Positions 1-12,960 of a stretch of DNA of 64,000 bases are shown piece after piece (position 1 is the stretch's first letter; every line of letters starts with the position of its first letter). Under the pieces are notes generated by a model that saw only the letters and a program-made list of their open reading frames with translations, had not been told where the DNA came from and searched no databases. The stretch spans positions 3,866,001 through 3,930,000 of the forward strand of contig NW_027478160.1 in NCBI RefSeq assembly GCF_051020975.1. The letters run 5' to 3'. Source of the stretch: Osmia lignaria lignaria (lineage: Eukaryota > Arthropoda > Insecta > Hymenoptera > Megachilidae). Made by a program: the position numbers and the translations under genes.

Positions 1-405
1 TAGAACATAAAAAGTAGGAAACATAATTCTCGACAAAAAAGGTCTCTTATCATTTTCCCATAGCTGGCATCGTTTCCGAGATATTTGCAGATTTAGCTCA
101 AGGGAAGGGGCCTGACGACATATTCCGAGATATTTCTTCTTCTTGTTGTTCCTCTTCTGCACAGCTAAGCTGGAAGTGGCATTTGCAGGTCGCAATAGTG
201 CAGAGTTATCTCAAAGAAAGGGGCCACGGTGTTTCTGTATCTCTATTATGTTGGTGCGGCTTCGGAACTTTTAAATATCTCGATATATCTCGAAAACTAC
301 GCTTCTGATCAAAAAATATCATAGAACATAAAATGTAGGAAACTTAATTCTCTACAAAAAAGGTCTCTTAACATTTTGCCATAGCTCGCTTCGTTTCCGA
401 GATAT
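1..405 (+). repeat. Partial linker and first, more divergent monomer
   Basis: Bases 1-84 are the end of a unit and its linker. The unit starting at 85 is 321 bp long. It has a 1-bp deletion (GACGACATATT for GACGGACATATT), a TTTAGCTC start region, CCATAGCTGGCATCG upstream, TTCCGAGA in place of TTTCGAGA at its second element, and other private changes. It is among the most divergent units in the window and shares two variants with the unit at 63514. Confidence 0.9.
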
Positions 406-3400
406 TTGCAGATTTATCTCAAGGGAAGGGGCCTGACGGACATATTTCGAGATATTTCTTCTTCTCGTTGTTCTTCTTCTGCACAGCTAAGCTGTAAGTG
501 GCATTTGCGGCTCGCGCTAGTGCAGAGTTATCTCAAAGAAAGGGGCCACGGTGTTTCTGTATCTCTATTATGTTGGTGCGGCTTCGGAACTTTTAAATAT
601 CTTGATATATCTCGAGAACTACGCGTCTGATCAAAAAATATCATAGAACATAAAAAGTAGGAAACATAATTCTATACAAAAAAGGTCTCTTAACATTTTG
701 CCATAGCTCGCTTCGTTTCCGAGATATTTGCAGATTTATCTCAAGGGAAGGGGCCTGACGGACATATTTCGAGATATTTCTTCTTCTTGTTGTTCTTCTT
801 CTGCACAGCTAAGCTGGAAGTGGCATTTGCGGCTCGCACTAGTGCACAGTTATCTCAAAGAAAGGGGCCACGGTGTTTTTGTATCTCTATTATGTTGGTG
901 CGGCTTCGGAACTTTTAAGTATCTCGATATATCTCGAAAACTACGCTTCTGATCAAAAAATATCATAGAACATAAATTGTAGGAAACATAATTCTCTACA
1001 AAAAACGTCTCTTAACATTTTGCCATAGCTCGCTTCGTTTCCGAGATATTTGCAGATGCAGCTCAAAGGAACTGGCCTGACGGACATATTTCGAGATATT
1101 TCTTCTTCTTGTTGTTCTTCCTCTGCACAGCTAAGCTGGAAGTGGCATTTGCAGCTCGCAATAGTGCAGAGTTATCTCAAAGAAAGGGGCCACGGTGTTT
1201 CTGTATCTCTATTATGTTGGTGGGGCTTCGGAACTTTTAAATATCTTGATATATCTCGAGAACTACGCATCTGATCAAAAAATATCATAGAACATAAAAA
1301 GTAGGAAACTTAATTCTCTACAAAAAAGGTCGCTTAACATTTTGCCATAGCTCGCTTCGTTTCCGAGATATTTGCATATTTATCTCAAGGGCAGGGGCCT
1401 GACGGACATATTTCGAGATATTTCTTCTTCTTGTTGTTCTTCTTCTGCACAGCTAAACTGGAAGTGGCATTTCCAGCTCGCAATAGTGCAGAGTTATCTC
1501 AAAGAAAGGGGCCACGGTGTTTCTGTATCTCTATTATGTTGGTGCGGCTTCGGAACTTTTAAATATCTTGATATATCTCGAGAGCTACGCATCTGATCAA
1601 AAAATATCATAGAACATAAAAAGTAGGAAACATAATTCTCTACAAAAAAGGTCTCTCAACATTTTGCCATAGCTCTCTTCGTTTCCGAGATATTTGCAGA
1701 TTTATCTCAAGGGAAGGGGCCTGACGGACATATTTCGAGATATTGCTTCTTCTTGTTGTTCTTCTGCACAGCTAAGCTGGAAGTGGCATTTGCAGCTCGC
1801 AATAGTGCATAGTTATCTGAAAGAAAGGGGCCACGGTGTTTCTGTATCTCTATTATGTTGGTGCGGCTTCGGAACTTTTAAATATCTTGATATATCTCGA
1901 GAACTACGCATCTGATCAGAAAATATCATAGAACATAAAAAGTAGGAAACTTAATTCTCTACAAAAAAGGTCTCTTAACATTTTGCCATAGCTCGCTTCG
2001 TTTCCGAGATATTTGCAGATTTATCTCAAGGGAAGGGGCCTGACGGACATATTTCGAGATATTTCTTCTTCTTGTTGTTCTTCTTCTGCACAGCTAAGCT
2101 GGAAGTGGCATTTGCGGCTCGCACTAGTGCAGAGTTATCTCAAAGAAAGGGGCCACGGTGTTTCTGTATCTCTATTATGTTGGTGCGGCTTCGGAACTTT
2201 TAAATATCTCGATATATCTCGAAAACTACGCTTCTGATCAAAAAATATCATATAACATAAATTGTAGGAAACATAATTCTCTACAAAAAAGGTCTCTCAA
2301 CATTTTGTCATAGCTCGCTTCGTTTCCGAGATATTTGCAGATATATCTCAAGGGAAGGGGCCTGACGGACATATTTCGAGATATTTGTTCTTCTTGTTGT
2401 TCTTCTTCTGCACAGCTAAACTGGAAGTGGCATTTCCAGCTCGCAGTAGTGCAGAGTTATCTCAAAGAGAGGGGCCACGGTGTTTCTGTATCTCTATTAT
2501 GTTGGTGCGGCTTCGGAACTTTTAAATATCTCGATATATCTCGAAAACTACGCTTCTGATCAAAAAATATCATACAACATAAATTGTAGGAAACATAATT
2601 CTCTACAAAAAAGGTCTCTTAACATTTTGTCATAGCTCGCTTCGTTTCCGAGATATTTGCAGATATATCTCACGGGAAGGGGCCTGACGGACATATTTCG
2701 AGATATTTCTCCTTCTTGTTGTTCTTCTTCTGCACAGCTAAGCTGGAAGTGGCATTTACAGCTCGCAATAGTGCAGAGTTATCTCAAAGAAAGGGGCCAC
2801 GGTGTTTCTGTATCTCTATTATGTTGGTGCGGCTTCGGAACTTTTAAATATCTTGATATATCTCGAGAACTACGCATCTGATCAAAAAATATCATAGAAC
2901 ATAAAAAGTAGGAAACTTAATTCTCTACAAAAAAGGTCTCTTAACATTTTGCCATAGCTCGCTTGGTTTCCGAGATATTTGCAGATATATCTCAAGGGAA
3001 GGGGCCTGACGGACATATTTCGAGATATTTCTTCTTCTTGTTGTTCTTCTTCTGCACAGCTAAGCTGGAAGTGGCATTTGCGGCTCGCACTAGTGCAGAG
3101 TTATCTCAAAGAAAGGGGCCACGGTGTTTCTGTATCTCTATTATGTTGGTGCGGCTTCGGAACTTTTAAATATCTTGATATATCTCGAGAACTACGCATC
3201 TGATCAAAAAATATCATAGAACATAAAAAGTAGGAAACTTAATTCTCTACAAAAAAGGTCTCCTAACATTTTGCCATAGCTCGCTTCGTTTCCGAGATAT
3301 TTGCAGATTTATCTCAAGGGAAGGGGCCTGACGGACATATTTCGAGATATTTCTTCTTCTTGTTGTTCTTCCTCTGCACAGCTAAGCTGGAAGTGGCATT

Positions 3401-4588
3401 TGCAGCTCGCAATAGTGCAGAGTTATCTCAAAGAAAGGGGCCACGGTGTTTCTGTATCCCTATTATGTTGGTGCGGCTTCGGAACTTTTAAATATCTCGA
3501 TATATCTCGAAAACTACGCTTCTGATCAAAAAATATCATAGAACATAAATTGTAGGAAACATAATTCTCTACAAAAAACGTCTCTTAACATTTTGCCATA
3601 GCTCGCTTCGTTTCCGAGATATTTGCAGATTCAGCTCAAAGGAACTGGCCTGACGGACATATTTCGAGATATTTCTTCTTCTTGTTGTTCTTCCTCTGCA
3701 CAGCTAAGCTGGAAGTGGCATTTGCGGCTCGCACTAGTGCACAGTTATCTCAAAGAAAGGGGCCACGGTGTTTCTGTATCTCTATTATGTTGGTGCGGCT
3801 TCGGAACTTTTAAGTATCTCGATATATCTCGAAAACTACGCTTCTGATCAAAAAATATCATAGAACATAAAATGTAGGAAACTTAATTCTCTACAAAAAA
3901 GGTCTCTTAACATTTTGCCATAGCTCGCTTCGTTTCCGAGATATTTGCAGATTTATCTCAAGGGAAGGGGCCTGAAGGACATATTTCGAGATATTTCTTC
4001 TTCTCGTTGTTCTTCTTCTGCACAGCTAAGCTGTAAGTGGCATTTGCGGCTCGCGCTAGTGCAGAGTTATCTCAAAGAAAGGGGCCACGGTGTTTCTGTA
4101 TCTCTATTATGTTGGTGCGGCTTCGGAACTTTTAAGTATCTCGATATATCTCGAAAACTACGCTTCTGATCAAAAAATGTCATAGAACATAAATTGTAGG
4201 AAACATAATTCTCTACAAAAAACGTCTCTTAACATTTTGCCATAGCTCGCTTCGTTTCCGAGATATTTGCAGATTCAGCTCAAAGGAACTGGCCTGACGG
4301 ACATATTTCGAGATATTTCTTCTTCTTGTTGTTCTTCTTCTGCACAGCTAAACTGGAAGTGGCATTTCCAGCTCGCAATAGTGCAGAGTTATCTCAAAGA
4401 AAGGAGCCACGGTGTTTCTGTATCTCTATTATGTTGGTGCGGCTTCGGAACTTTTAAATATCTTGATATATCTCGAGAACTACGCATCTGATCAAAAAAT
4501 ATCATAGAACATAAAATGTAGGAAACTTAATTCTCTACAAAAAAGGTCTCTTAACATTTTGCCATAGCTCGCTTCGTTTCCGAGATAT
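406..4588 (+). repeat. 13-monomer block, left higher-order family copy 1
   Basis: Thirteen units (406 to 4267). The first three carry a distinctive signature. Unit 406 has TTCTCGTTG and AGCTGTAAGTGG. Unit 728 has GTGCACAG and GTGTTTTTG. Unit 1050 starts GATGCAGCTC with GGTGGGGCTTCGG. The same three-unit signature returns at 4589 and 7165. Other subtype units follow: a 3-bp-deleted unit (1694), the GATATATCTCACGGG unit (2657) and two AAAGGAACTGG units (3623, 4267). Unit 3945 is a hybrid that has the 406-type body with the other 3' end. Confidence 0.85.
1694..2012 (+). repeat. 319-bp monomer with a TTC deletion
   Basis: One TTC is missing from the pyrimidine tract (TTGTTGTTCTTCTGCAC), giving a 319-bp unit. 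It also has GATATTGCTTC and GTGCATAGTTATCTGAAAG. The same TTC loss is seen in unit 19401, and the GTGCATAGTTATCTGAAAG marker in the following unit 19720. The two sites are therefore probably related and not independent slippage events. Confidence 0.85.
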
Positions 4589-7164
4589 TTGCAGATTTAT
4601 CTCAAGGGAAGGGGCCTGACGGACATATTTCGAGATATTTCTTCTTCTCGTTGTTCTTCTTCTGCACAGCTAAGCTGTAAGTGGCATTTGCGGCTCGCGC
4701 TAGTGCAGAGTTATCTCAAAGAAAGGGGCCACGGTGTTTCTGTATCTCTATTATGTTGGTGCGGCTTCGGAACTTTTAAATATCTTGATATATCTCGAGA
4801 ACTACGCGTCTGATCAAAAAATATCATAGAACATAAAAAGTAGGAAACATAATTCTGTACAAAAAAGGTCTCTTAACATTTTGCCATAGCTCGCTTCGTT
4901 TCCGAGATATTTGCAGATTTATCTCAAGGGAAGGGGCCTGACGGACATATTTCGAGATATTTCTTCTTCTTGTTGTTCTTCTTCTGCACAGCTAAGCTGG
5001 AAGTGGCATTTGCGGCTCGCACTAGTGCACAGTTATCTCAAAGAAAGGGGCCACGGTGTTTTTGTATCTCTATTATGTTGGTGCGGCTTCGGAACTTTTA
5101 AGTATCTCGATATATCTCGAAAACTACGCTTCTGATCAAAAAATATCATAGAACATAAATTGTAGGAAACATAATTCTCTACAAAAAACGTCTCTTAACA
5201 TTTTGCCATAGCTCGCTTCGTTTCCGAGATATTTGCAGATGCACCTCAAAGGAACTGGCCTGACGGACATATTTCGAGATATTTCTTCTTCTTGTTGTTC
5301 TTCCTCTGCACAGCTAAGCTGGAAGTGGCATTTGCAGCTCGCAATAGTGCAGAGTTATCTCAAAGAAAGGGGCCACGGTGTTTCTGTATCTCTATTATGT
5401 TGGTGGGGCTTCGGAACTTTTAAATATCTTGATATATCTCGAGAACTACGCATCTGATCAAAAAATATCATAGAACATAAAAAGTAGGAAACTTAATTCT
5501 CTACAAAAAAGGTCTCTTAACATTTTGCCATAGCTCGCTTCGTTTCCGAGATATTTGCAGATTTATCTCAAGGGAAGGGGCCTGACGGACATATTTCGAG
5601 ATATTTCTTCTTCTTGTTGTTCTTCTTCTGCACAGCTAAGCTGGAAGTGGCATTTGCGGCTCGCACTAGTGCAGACTTATCTCAAAGAAAGGGGCCACGG
5701 TGTTTCTGTATCTCTATTATGTTGGTGCGGCTTCGGAACTTTTAAATATCTCGATATATCTCGAAAACTACGCTTCTGATCAAAAAATATCATAGAACAT
5801 AAATTGTAGGAAACATAATTCTCTACAAAAAAGGTCTCTTAACATTTTGTCATAGCTCGCTTCGTTTCCGAGATATTTGCAGATATATCTCAAGGGAAGG
5901 GGCCTGACGGACATATTTCGAGATATTTCTTCTTCTTGTTGTTCTTCTTCTGCACAGCTAAACTGGAAGTGGCATTTCCAGCTCGCAGTAGTGCAGAGTT
6001 ATCTCAAAGAGAGGGGCCACGGTGTTTCTGTATCTCTATTATGTTGGTGCGGCTTCGGAACTTTTAAATATCTCGATATATCTCGAAAACTACGCTTCTG
6101 ATCAAAAAATATTATAGAACATAAATTGTAGGAAACATAATTCTCTACAAAAAAGGTCTCTTAACATTTTGTCATAGCTCCCTTCGTTTCCGAGATATTT
6201 GCAGATATATCTCACGGGAAGGGGCCTGACGGACATATTTCGAGATATTTCTCCTTCTTGTTGTTCTTCTTCTGCACAGCTAAGCTGGAAGTGGCATTTA
6301 CAGCTCGCAATAGTGCAGAGTTATCTCAAAGAAAGGGGCCACGGTGTTTCTGTATCTCTATTATGTTGGTGCGGCTTCGGAACTTTTAAATATCTTGATA
6401 TATCTCGAGAACTACGCATCTGATCAAAAAATATCATAGAACATAAATTGTAGGAAACATAATTCTCTACAAAAAACGTCTCTTAACATTTTGCCATAGC
6501 TCGCTTCGTTTCCGAGATATTTGCAGATTCAGCTCAAAGGAACTGGCCTGACGGACATATTTCGAGATATTTCTTCTTCTTGTTGTTCTTCCTCTGCACA
6601 GCTAAGCTGGAAGTGGCATTTGCAGCTCGCAATAGTGCAGAGTTATCTCAAAGAAAGGGGCCACGGTGTTTCTGTATCTCTATTATGTTGGTGGGGCTTC
6701 GGAACTTTTAAATATCTTGATATATCTCGAGAACTACGCATCTGATCAAAAAATACCATAGAACATAAAAAGTAGGAAACTTAATTCTCTACAAAAAAGG
6801 TCGCTTAACATTTTGCCATTGCTCGCTTCGTTTCCGAGATATTTGCATATTTATCTCAAGGGAAGGGGCCTGACGGACATATTTCGAGATATTTCTTCTT
6901 CTTGTTGTTCTTCTTCTGCACAGCTAAACTGGAAGTGGCATTTCCAGCTCGCAATAGTGCAGAGTTATCTCAAAGAAAGGAGCCACGGTGTTTCTGTATC
7001 TCTATTATGTTGGTGCGGCTTCGGAACTTTTAAATATCTTGATATATCTCGAGAACTACGCATCTGATCAAAAAATATCATAGAACATAAAATGTAGGAA
7101 ACTTAATTCTCTACAAAAAAGGTCTCTTAACATTTTGCCATAGCTCGCTTCGTTTCCGAGATAT
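4589..7164 (+). repeat. 8-monomer higher-order block, left family copy 2
   Basis: Eight units. Units 4589, 4911 and 5233 reproduce 406, 728 and 1050. Units 5555, 5877 and 6199 match 2013, 2335 and 2657. Units 6521 and 6843 return to the GGTGGGG type and the GCATATTTATC type. Relative to copy 1, the two units corresponding to 1372 and 1694 are absent. The distance to the next copy at 7165 is exactly 2576 bp, eight units. Confidence 0.85.
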
Positions 7165-9418
7165 TTGCAGATTTATCTCAAGGGAAGGGGCCTGACGGAC
7201 ATATTTCGAGATATTTCTTCTTCTCGTTGTTCTTCTTCTGCACAGCTAAGCTGTAAGTGGCATTTGCGGCTCGCGCTAGTGCAGAGTTATCTCAAAGAAA
7301 GGGGCCACGGTGTTTCTGTATCTCTATTATGTTGGTGCGGCTTCGGAACTTTTAAATATCTTGATATATCTCGAGAACTACGCGTCTGATCAAAAAATAT
7401 CATAGAACGTAAAAAGTAGGAAACATAATTCTGTACAAAAAAGGTCTCTTAACATTTTGCCATAGCTCGCTTCGTTTCCGAGATATTTGCAGATTTATCT
7501 CAAGGGAAGGGGCCTGACGGACATATTTCGAGATATTTCTTCTTCTTGTTGTTCTTCTTCTGCACAGCTAAGCAGGAAGTGGCATTTGCGGCTCGCACTA
7601 GTGCACAGTTATCTCAAAGAAAGGGGCCACGGTGTTTTTGTATCTCTATTATGTTGGTGCGGCTTCGGAACTTTTAAGTATCTCGATATATCTCGAAAAC
7701 TACGCTTCTGATCAAAAAATATCATAGAACATAAATTGTAGGAAACATAATTCTCTACAAAAAACGTCTCTTAACATTTTGCCATAGCTCGCTTCGTTTC
7801 CGAGATATTTGCAGATGCAGCTCAAAGGAACTGGCCTGACGGACATATTTCGAGATATTTCTTCTTCTTGTTGTTCTTCCTCTGCACAGCTAAGCTGGAA
7901 GTGGCATTTGCAGCTCGCAATAGTGCAGAGTTATCTCAAAGAAAGGGGCCACGGTGTTTCTGTATCTCTATTATGTTGGTGGGGCTTCGGAACTTTTAAA
8001 TATCTTGATATATCTCGAGAACTACGCATCTGATCAAAAAATATCATAGAACATAAAAAGTAGGAAACTTAATTCTCTACAAAAAAGGTCTCTTAACATT
8101 TTGCCATAGCTCTCTTCGTTTCCGAGATATTTGCAGATATATCTCAAGGGAAGGGGCCTGACGGACATATTTCGAGATATTTCTTCTTCTTGTTGTTCTT
8201 CTTCTGCACAGCGAAGCTGGAAGTGGCATTTGCAGCTCGCAATAGTGCAGAGTTATCTCAAAGAAAGGGGCCACGGTGTTTCTGTATCTCTATTATGTTG
8301 GTGCGGCTTCGGAACTTTTAAATATCTTGATATATCTCGAGAACTACGCATCTGATCAGAAAATATCATAGAACATAAAAAGTAGGAAACTTAATTCTCT
8401 ACAAAAAAGGTCTCTTAACATTTTGCCATAGCTCGCTTCGTTTCCGAGATATTTGCAGATTTATCTCAAGGGAAGGGGCCTGACGGACATATTTCGAGAT
8501 ATTTCTTCTTCTTGTTGTTCTTCTTCTGCACAGCTAAGCTGGAAGTGGCATTTGCGGCTCGCACTAGTGCAGAGTTATCTCAAAGAAAGGGGCCACGGTG
8601 TTTCTGTATCTCTATTATGTTGGTGCGGCTTCGGAACTTTTAAATATCTCGATATATCTCGAAAACTACGCTTCTGATCAAAAAATATCATAGAACATAA
8701 ATTGTAGGAAACATAATTCTCTACAAAAAAGGTCTCTTAACATTTTGTCATAGCTCGCTTCGTTTCCGAGATATTTGCAGATATATCTCAAGGGAAGGGG
8801 CCTGACGGACATATTTCGAGATATTTCTTCTTCTTGTTGTTCTTCTTCTGCACAGCTAAACTGGAAGTGGCATTTCCAGCTCGCAGTAGTGCAGAGTTAT
8901 CTCAAAGAGAGGGGCCACGGTGTTTCTGTATCTCTATTATGTTGGTGCGGCTTCGGAACTTTTAAATATCTCGATATATCTCGAAAACTACGCTTCTGAT
9001 CAAAAAATATCATAGAACATAAATTGTAGGAAACATAATTCTCTACAAAAAAGGTCTCTTAAGATTTTGTCATAGCTCGCTTCGTTTCCGAGATATTTGC
9101 AGATATATCTCACGGGAAGGGGCCTGACGGACATATTTCGAGATATTTCTCCTTCTTGTTGTTCTTCTTCTGCACAGCTAAGCTGGAAGTGGCATTTACA
9201 GCTCGCAATAGTGCAGAGTTATCTCAAAGAAAGGGGCCACGGTGTTTCTGTATCTCTATTATGTTGGTGCGGCTTCGGAACTTTTAAATATCTTGATATA
9301 TCTCGAGAACTACGCATCTGATCAAAAAATATCATAGAACATAAAAAGTAGGAAACTTAATTCTCTACAAAAAAGGTCTCTTAACATTTTGCCATAGCTC
9401 GCTTGGTTTCCGAGATAT
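7165..9418 (+). repeat. 7-monomer higher-order block, left family copy 3
   Basis: Units 7165, 7487 and 7809 repeat the three-unit signature. Unit 8131 matches the 1694 type without the 3-bp loss. Units 8453, 8775 and 9097 match 2013, 2335 and 2657. Each of the three copies of this family therefore has a different subset of units. That is the pattern expected from repeated unequal exchange between registers. Confidence 0.85.
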
Positions 9419-10384
9419 TTGCAGATATATCTCAAGGGAAGGGGCCTGACGGACATATTTCGAGATATTTCTTCTTCTTGTTGTTCTTCTTCTGCACAGC
9501 TAAGCTGGAAGTGGCATTTGCGGCTCGCACTAGTGCAGAGTTATCTCAAAGAAAGGGGCCACGGTGTTTCTGTATCTCTATTATGTTGGTGCGGCTTCGG
9601 AACTTTTAAATATCTTGATATATCTCGAGAACTACGCATCTGATCAAAAAATATCATAGAACATAAAAAGTAGGAAACTTAATTCTCTACAAAAAAGGTC
9701 TCTTAACATTTTGCCATAGCTCGCTTCGTTTCCGAGATATTTGCAGATTTATCTCAAGCGAAGGGGCCTAACGGACATATTTCGAGATATTTCTTCTTCT
9801 TGTTGTTCTTCTTCTGCACAGCTAAACTGGAAGTGGCATTTGCAGCTCGCAATAGTGCAGAGTTATCTCAAAGAAAGGGGCCACGGTGTTTCTGTATCTC
9901 TATTATGTTTGTGGGGCTTCGGAACTTTTAAATATCTTGATATATCTCGAGAACTACGCATCTGATCAAAAAATACCATAGAACATAAAAAGTAGGAAAC
10001 TTAATTCTCTACAAAAAAGGTCGCTTAACATTTTGCCATTGCTCGCTTCGTTTCCGAGATATTTGCATATTTATCTCAAGGGAAGGGGCCTGACGGACAT
10101 ATTTCGAGATATTTCTTCTTCTTGTTGTTCTTCTTCTGCACAGCTAAACTGGAAGTGGCATTTCCAGCTCGCAATAGTGCAGAGTTATCTCAAAGAAAGG
10201 AGCCACGGTGTTTCTGTATCTCTATTATGTTGGTGCGGCTTCGGAACTTTTAAATATCTTGATATATCTCGAGAACTACGCATCTGATCAAAAAATATCA
10301 TAGAACATAAAAAGTAGGAAACTTAATTCTCTACAAAAAAGGTCTCTTAACATTTTGCCATAGCTCGCTTGGTTTCCGAGATAT
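9419..10384 (+). repeat. 966-bp 3-mer higher-order repeat, copy 1
   Basis: Three units (9419, 9741, 10063) that recur immediately downstream. Markers are GCTTGGTTTCC upstream of the first, AAGCGAAGGGGCCTAACGG and ATGTTTGTGGGG in the second, and GGTCGCTTAAC with GCCATTGCTCG and AAAGGAGCC for the third. I saw no differences from copy 2 by eye. The third unit also matches that at 6843. Confidence 0.9.
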
Positions 10385-11350
10385 TTGCAGATATATCTCA
10401 AGGGAAGGGGCCTGACGGACATATTTCGAGATATTTCTTCTTCTTGTTGTTCTTCTTCTGCACAGCTAAGCTGGAAGTGGCATTTGCGGCTCGCACTAGT
10501 GCAGAGTTATCTCAAAGAAAGGGGCCACGGTGTTTCTGTATCTCTATTATGTTGGTGCGGCTTCGGAACTTTTAAATATCTTGATATATCTCGAGAACTA
10601 CGCATCTGATCAAAAAATATCATAGAACATAAAAAGTAGGAAACTTAATTCTCTACAAAAAAGGTCTCTTAACATTTTGCCATAGCTCGCTTCGTTTCCG
10701 AGATATTTGCAGATTTATCTCAAGCGAAGGGGCCTAACGGACATATTTCGAGATATTTCTTCTTCTTGTTGTTCTTCTTCTGCACAGCTAAACTGGAAGT
10801 GGCATTTGCAGCTCGCAATAGTGCAGAGTTATCTCAAAGAAAGGGGCCACGGTGTTTCTGTATCTCTATTATGTTTGTGGGGCTTCGGAACTTTTAAATA
10901 TCTTGATATATCTCGAGAACTACGCATCTGATCAAAAAATACCATAGAACATAAAAAGTAGGAAACTTAATTCTCTACAAAAAAGGTCGCTTAACATTTT
11001 GCCATTGCTCGCTTCGTTTCCGAGATATTTGCATATTTATCTCAAGGGAAGGGGCCTGACGGACATATTTCGAGATATTTCTTCTTCTTGTTGTTCTTCT
11101 TCTGCACAGCTAAACTGGAAGTGGCATTTCCAGCTCGCAATAGTGCAGAGTTATCTCAAAGAAAGGAGCCACGGTGTTTCTGTATCTCTATTATGTTGGT
11201 GCGGCTTCGGAACTTTTAAATATCTTGATATATCTCGAGAACTACGCATCTGATCAAAAAATATCATAGAACATAAAATGTAGGAAACTTAATTCTCTAC
11301 AAAAAAGGTCTCTTAACATTTTGCCATAGCTCTCTTCGTTTCCGAGATAT
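10385..11350 (+). repeat. 966-bp 3-mer higher-order repeat, copy 2
   Basis: Second copy of the three-unit block, apparently identical to the first. The linker after its last unit reads ATAAAATGTAGG instead of ATAAAAAGTAGG, marking the right edge of the duplication near 11270. The perfect match indicates a very recent tandem duplication, unless it is an assembly artefact. Confidence 0.9.
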
Positions 11351-11672
11351 TTGCAGATTTATCTCAAGGGAAGGGGCCTGACGGACATATTTCGAGATAT
11401 TTCTTCTTCTTGTTGTTCTTCTTCTGCACAGCTAAGCTGGAAGTGGCATTTGCAGCTCGCAATAGTGCAGAGTTATCTCAAAGAAAGGGGCCACGGTGTT
11501 TCTGTATCTCTATTATGTTGGTGCGGCTTCGGAACTTTTAAATATCTTGATATATCTCGAGAACTACGCATCTGATCAGAAAATATCATAGAACATAAAA
11601 AGTAGGAAACTTAATTCTCTACAAAAAAGGTCTCTTAATATTTTGCCATAGCTCGCTTCGTTTCCGAGATAT
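11351..11672 (+). repeat. Single bridging monomer
   Basis: A unit preceded by AGCTCTCTTCG and followed by TGATCAGAAAATATC. It matches the 8131 subtype, so the order 11351, 11673, 11995, 12317 parallels 8131, 8453, 8775, 9097 until the middle of the unit at 12317. Confidence 0.8.
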
Positions 11673-12960
11673 TTGCAGATTTATCTCAAGGGAAGGGGCC
11701 TGACGGACATATTTCGAGATATTTCTTCTTCTTGTTGTTCTTCTTCTGCACAGCTAAGCTGGAAGTGGCATTTGCGGCTCGCACTAGTGCAGAGTTATCT
11801 CAAAGAAAGGGGCCACGGTGTTTCTGTATCTCTATTATGTTGGTGCGGCTTCGGAACTTTTAAATATCTCGATATATCTCGAAAACTACGCTTCTGATCA
11901 AAAAATATCATAGAACATAAATTGTAGGAAACATAATTCTCTACAAAAAAGGTCTCTTAACATTTTGTCATAGCTCGCTTCGTTTCCGAGATATTTGCAG
12001 ATATATCTCAAGGGAAGGGGCCTGACGGACATATTTCGAGATATTTCTTCTTCTTGTTGTTCTTCTTCTGCACAGCTAAACTGGAAGTGGCATTTCCAGC
12101 TCGCAGTAGTGCAGAGTTATCTCAAAGAGAGGGGCCACGGTGTTTCTGTATCTCTATTATGTTGGTGCGGCTTCGGAACTTTTAAATATCTCGATATATC
12201 TCGAAAACTACGCTTCTGATCAAAAAATATCATAGAACATAAATTGTAGGAAACATAATTCTCTACAAAAAAGGTCTCTTAACATTTTGTCATAGCTCGC
12301 TTCGTTTCCGAGATATTTGCAGATATATCTCACGGGAAGGGGCCTGACGGACATATTTCGAGATATTTCTCCTTCTTGTTGTTCTTCTTCTGCACAGCTA
12401 AGCTGGAAGTGGCATTTGCGGCTCGCACTAGTGCAGAGTGATCTCAAAGAAAGGGGCCACGGTGTTTCTGTATCTCTATTATGTTGGTGCGGCTTCGGAA
12501 CTTTTAAATATCTTGATATATCTCGAGAACTACGCATCTGATCAAAAAATATCATAGAACATAAAAAGTAGGAAACTTAATTCTCTACAAAAAAGGTCTC
12601 TTAACAATTGGCCATAGCTCGCTTCGTTTCCGAGATATTTGCAGATTTATCTCAAGGGAAGGGGCCTGACGGACATATTTCGAGATATTTCTTCTTCTTG
12701 TTGTTCTTCTTCTGCACAGCTAAGCTGGAAGTGGCATTTGCAGCTCGCAATAGTGCAGAGTTATCTCAAAGAAAGGGGCCACGGTGTTTCTGTATCTCTA
12801 TTATGTTGGTGCGGCTTCGGAACTTTTAAATATCTTGATATATCTCGAGAACTACGCATCTGATCAGAAAATATCATAGAACATAAAAAGTAGGAAACTT
12901 AATTCTCTACAAAAAAGGTCTCTTAACATTTTGCCATAGCTCGCTTCGTTTCCGAGATAT
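11673..12960 (+). repeat. 1288-bp 4-mer higher-order repeat, copy 1
   Basis: Four units (11673, 11995, 12317, 12639). The third combines the ATATCTCACGGG 5' part of the 2657/9097 type with a CACTAGTGCAGAGTGATC centre. The fourth is preceded by AACAATTGGCC, which creates CAATTG. The first three units recur 1288 bp downstream with one difference seen in the upstream linker (AATATTTT here, AACATTTT there). Confidence 0.88.

Noticed and set aside
9419..11350. Perfect tandem blocks as sure evidence of recent biology
   Set aside because: Perfect copies (3-mer, 6-mer, 7-mer) could also be assembly errors in a repeat array. I report them as duplications but cannot exclude artefact from sequence alone.
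12220..12555. Minus-strand open frame of 111 codons (also 13508-13843, 16406-16741, 21556-21891)
   Set aside because: It spans a unit and its linker and exists only in subtypes that happen to lack stops there. It lies opposite the equally spurious plus-strand frame and is copied by the block duplications.
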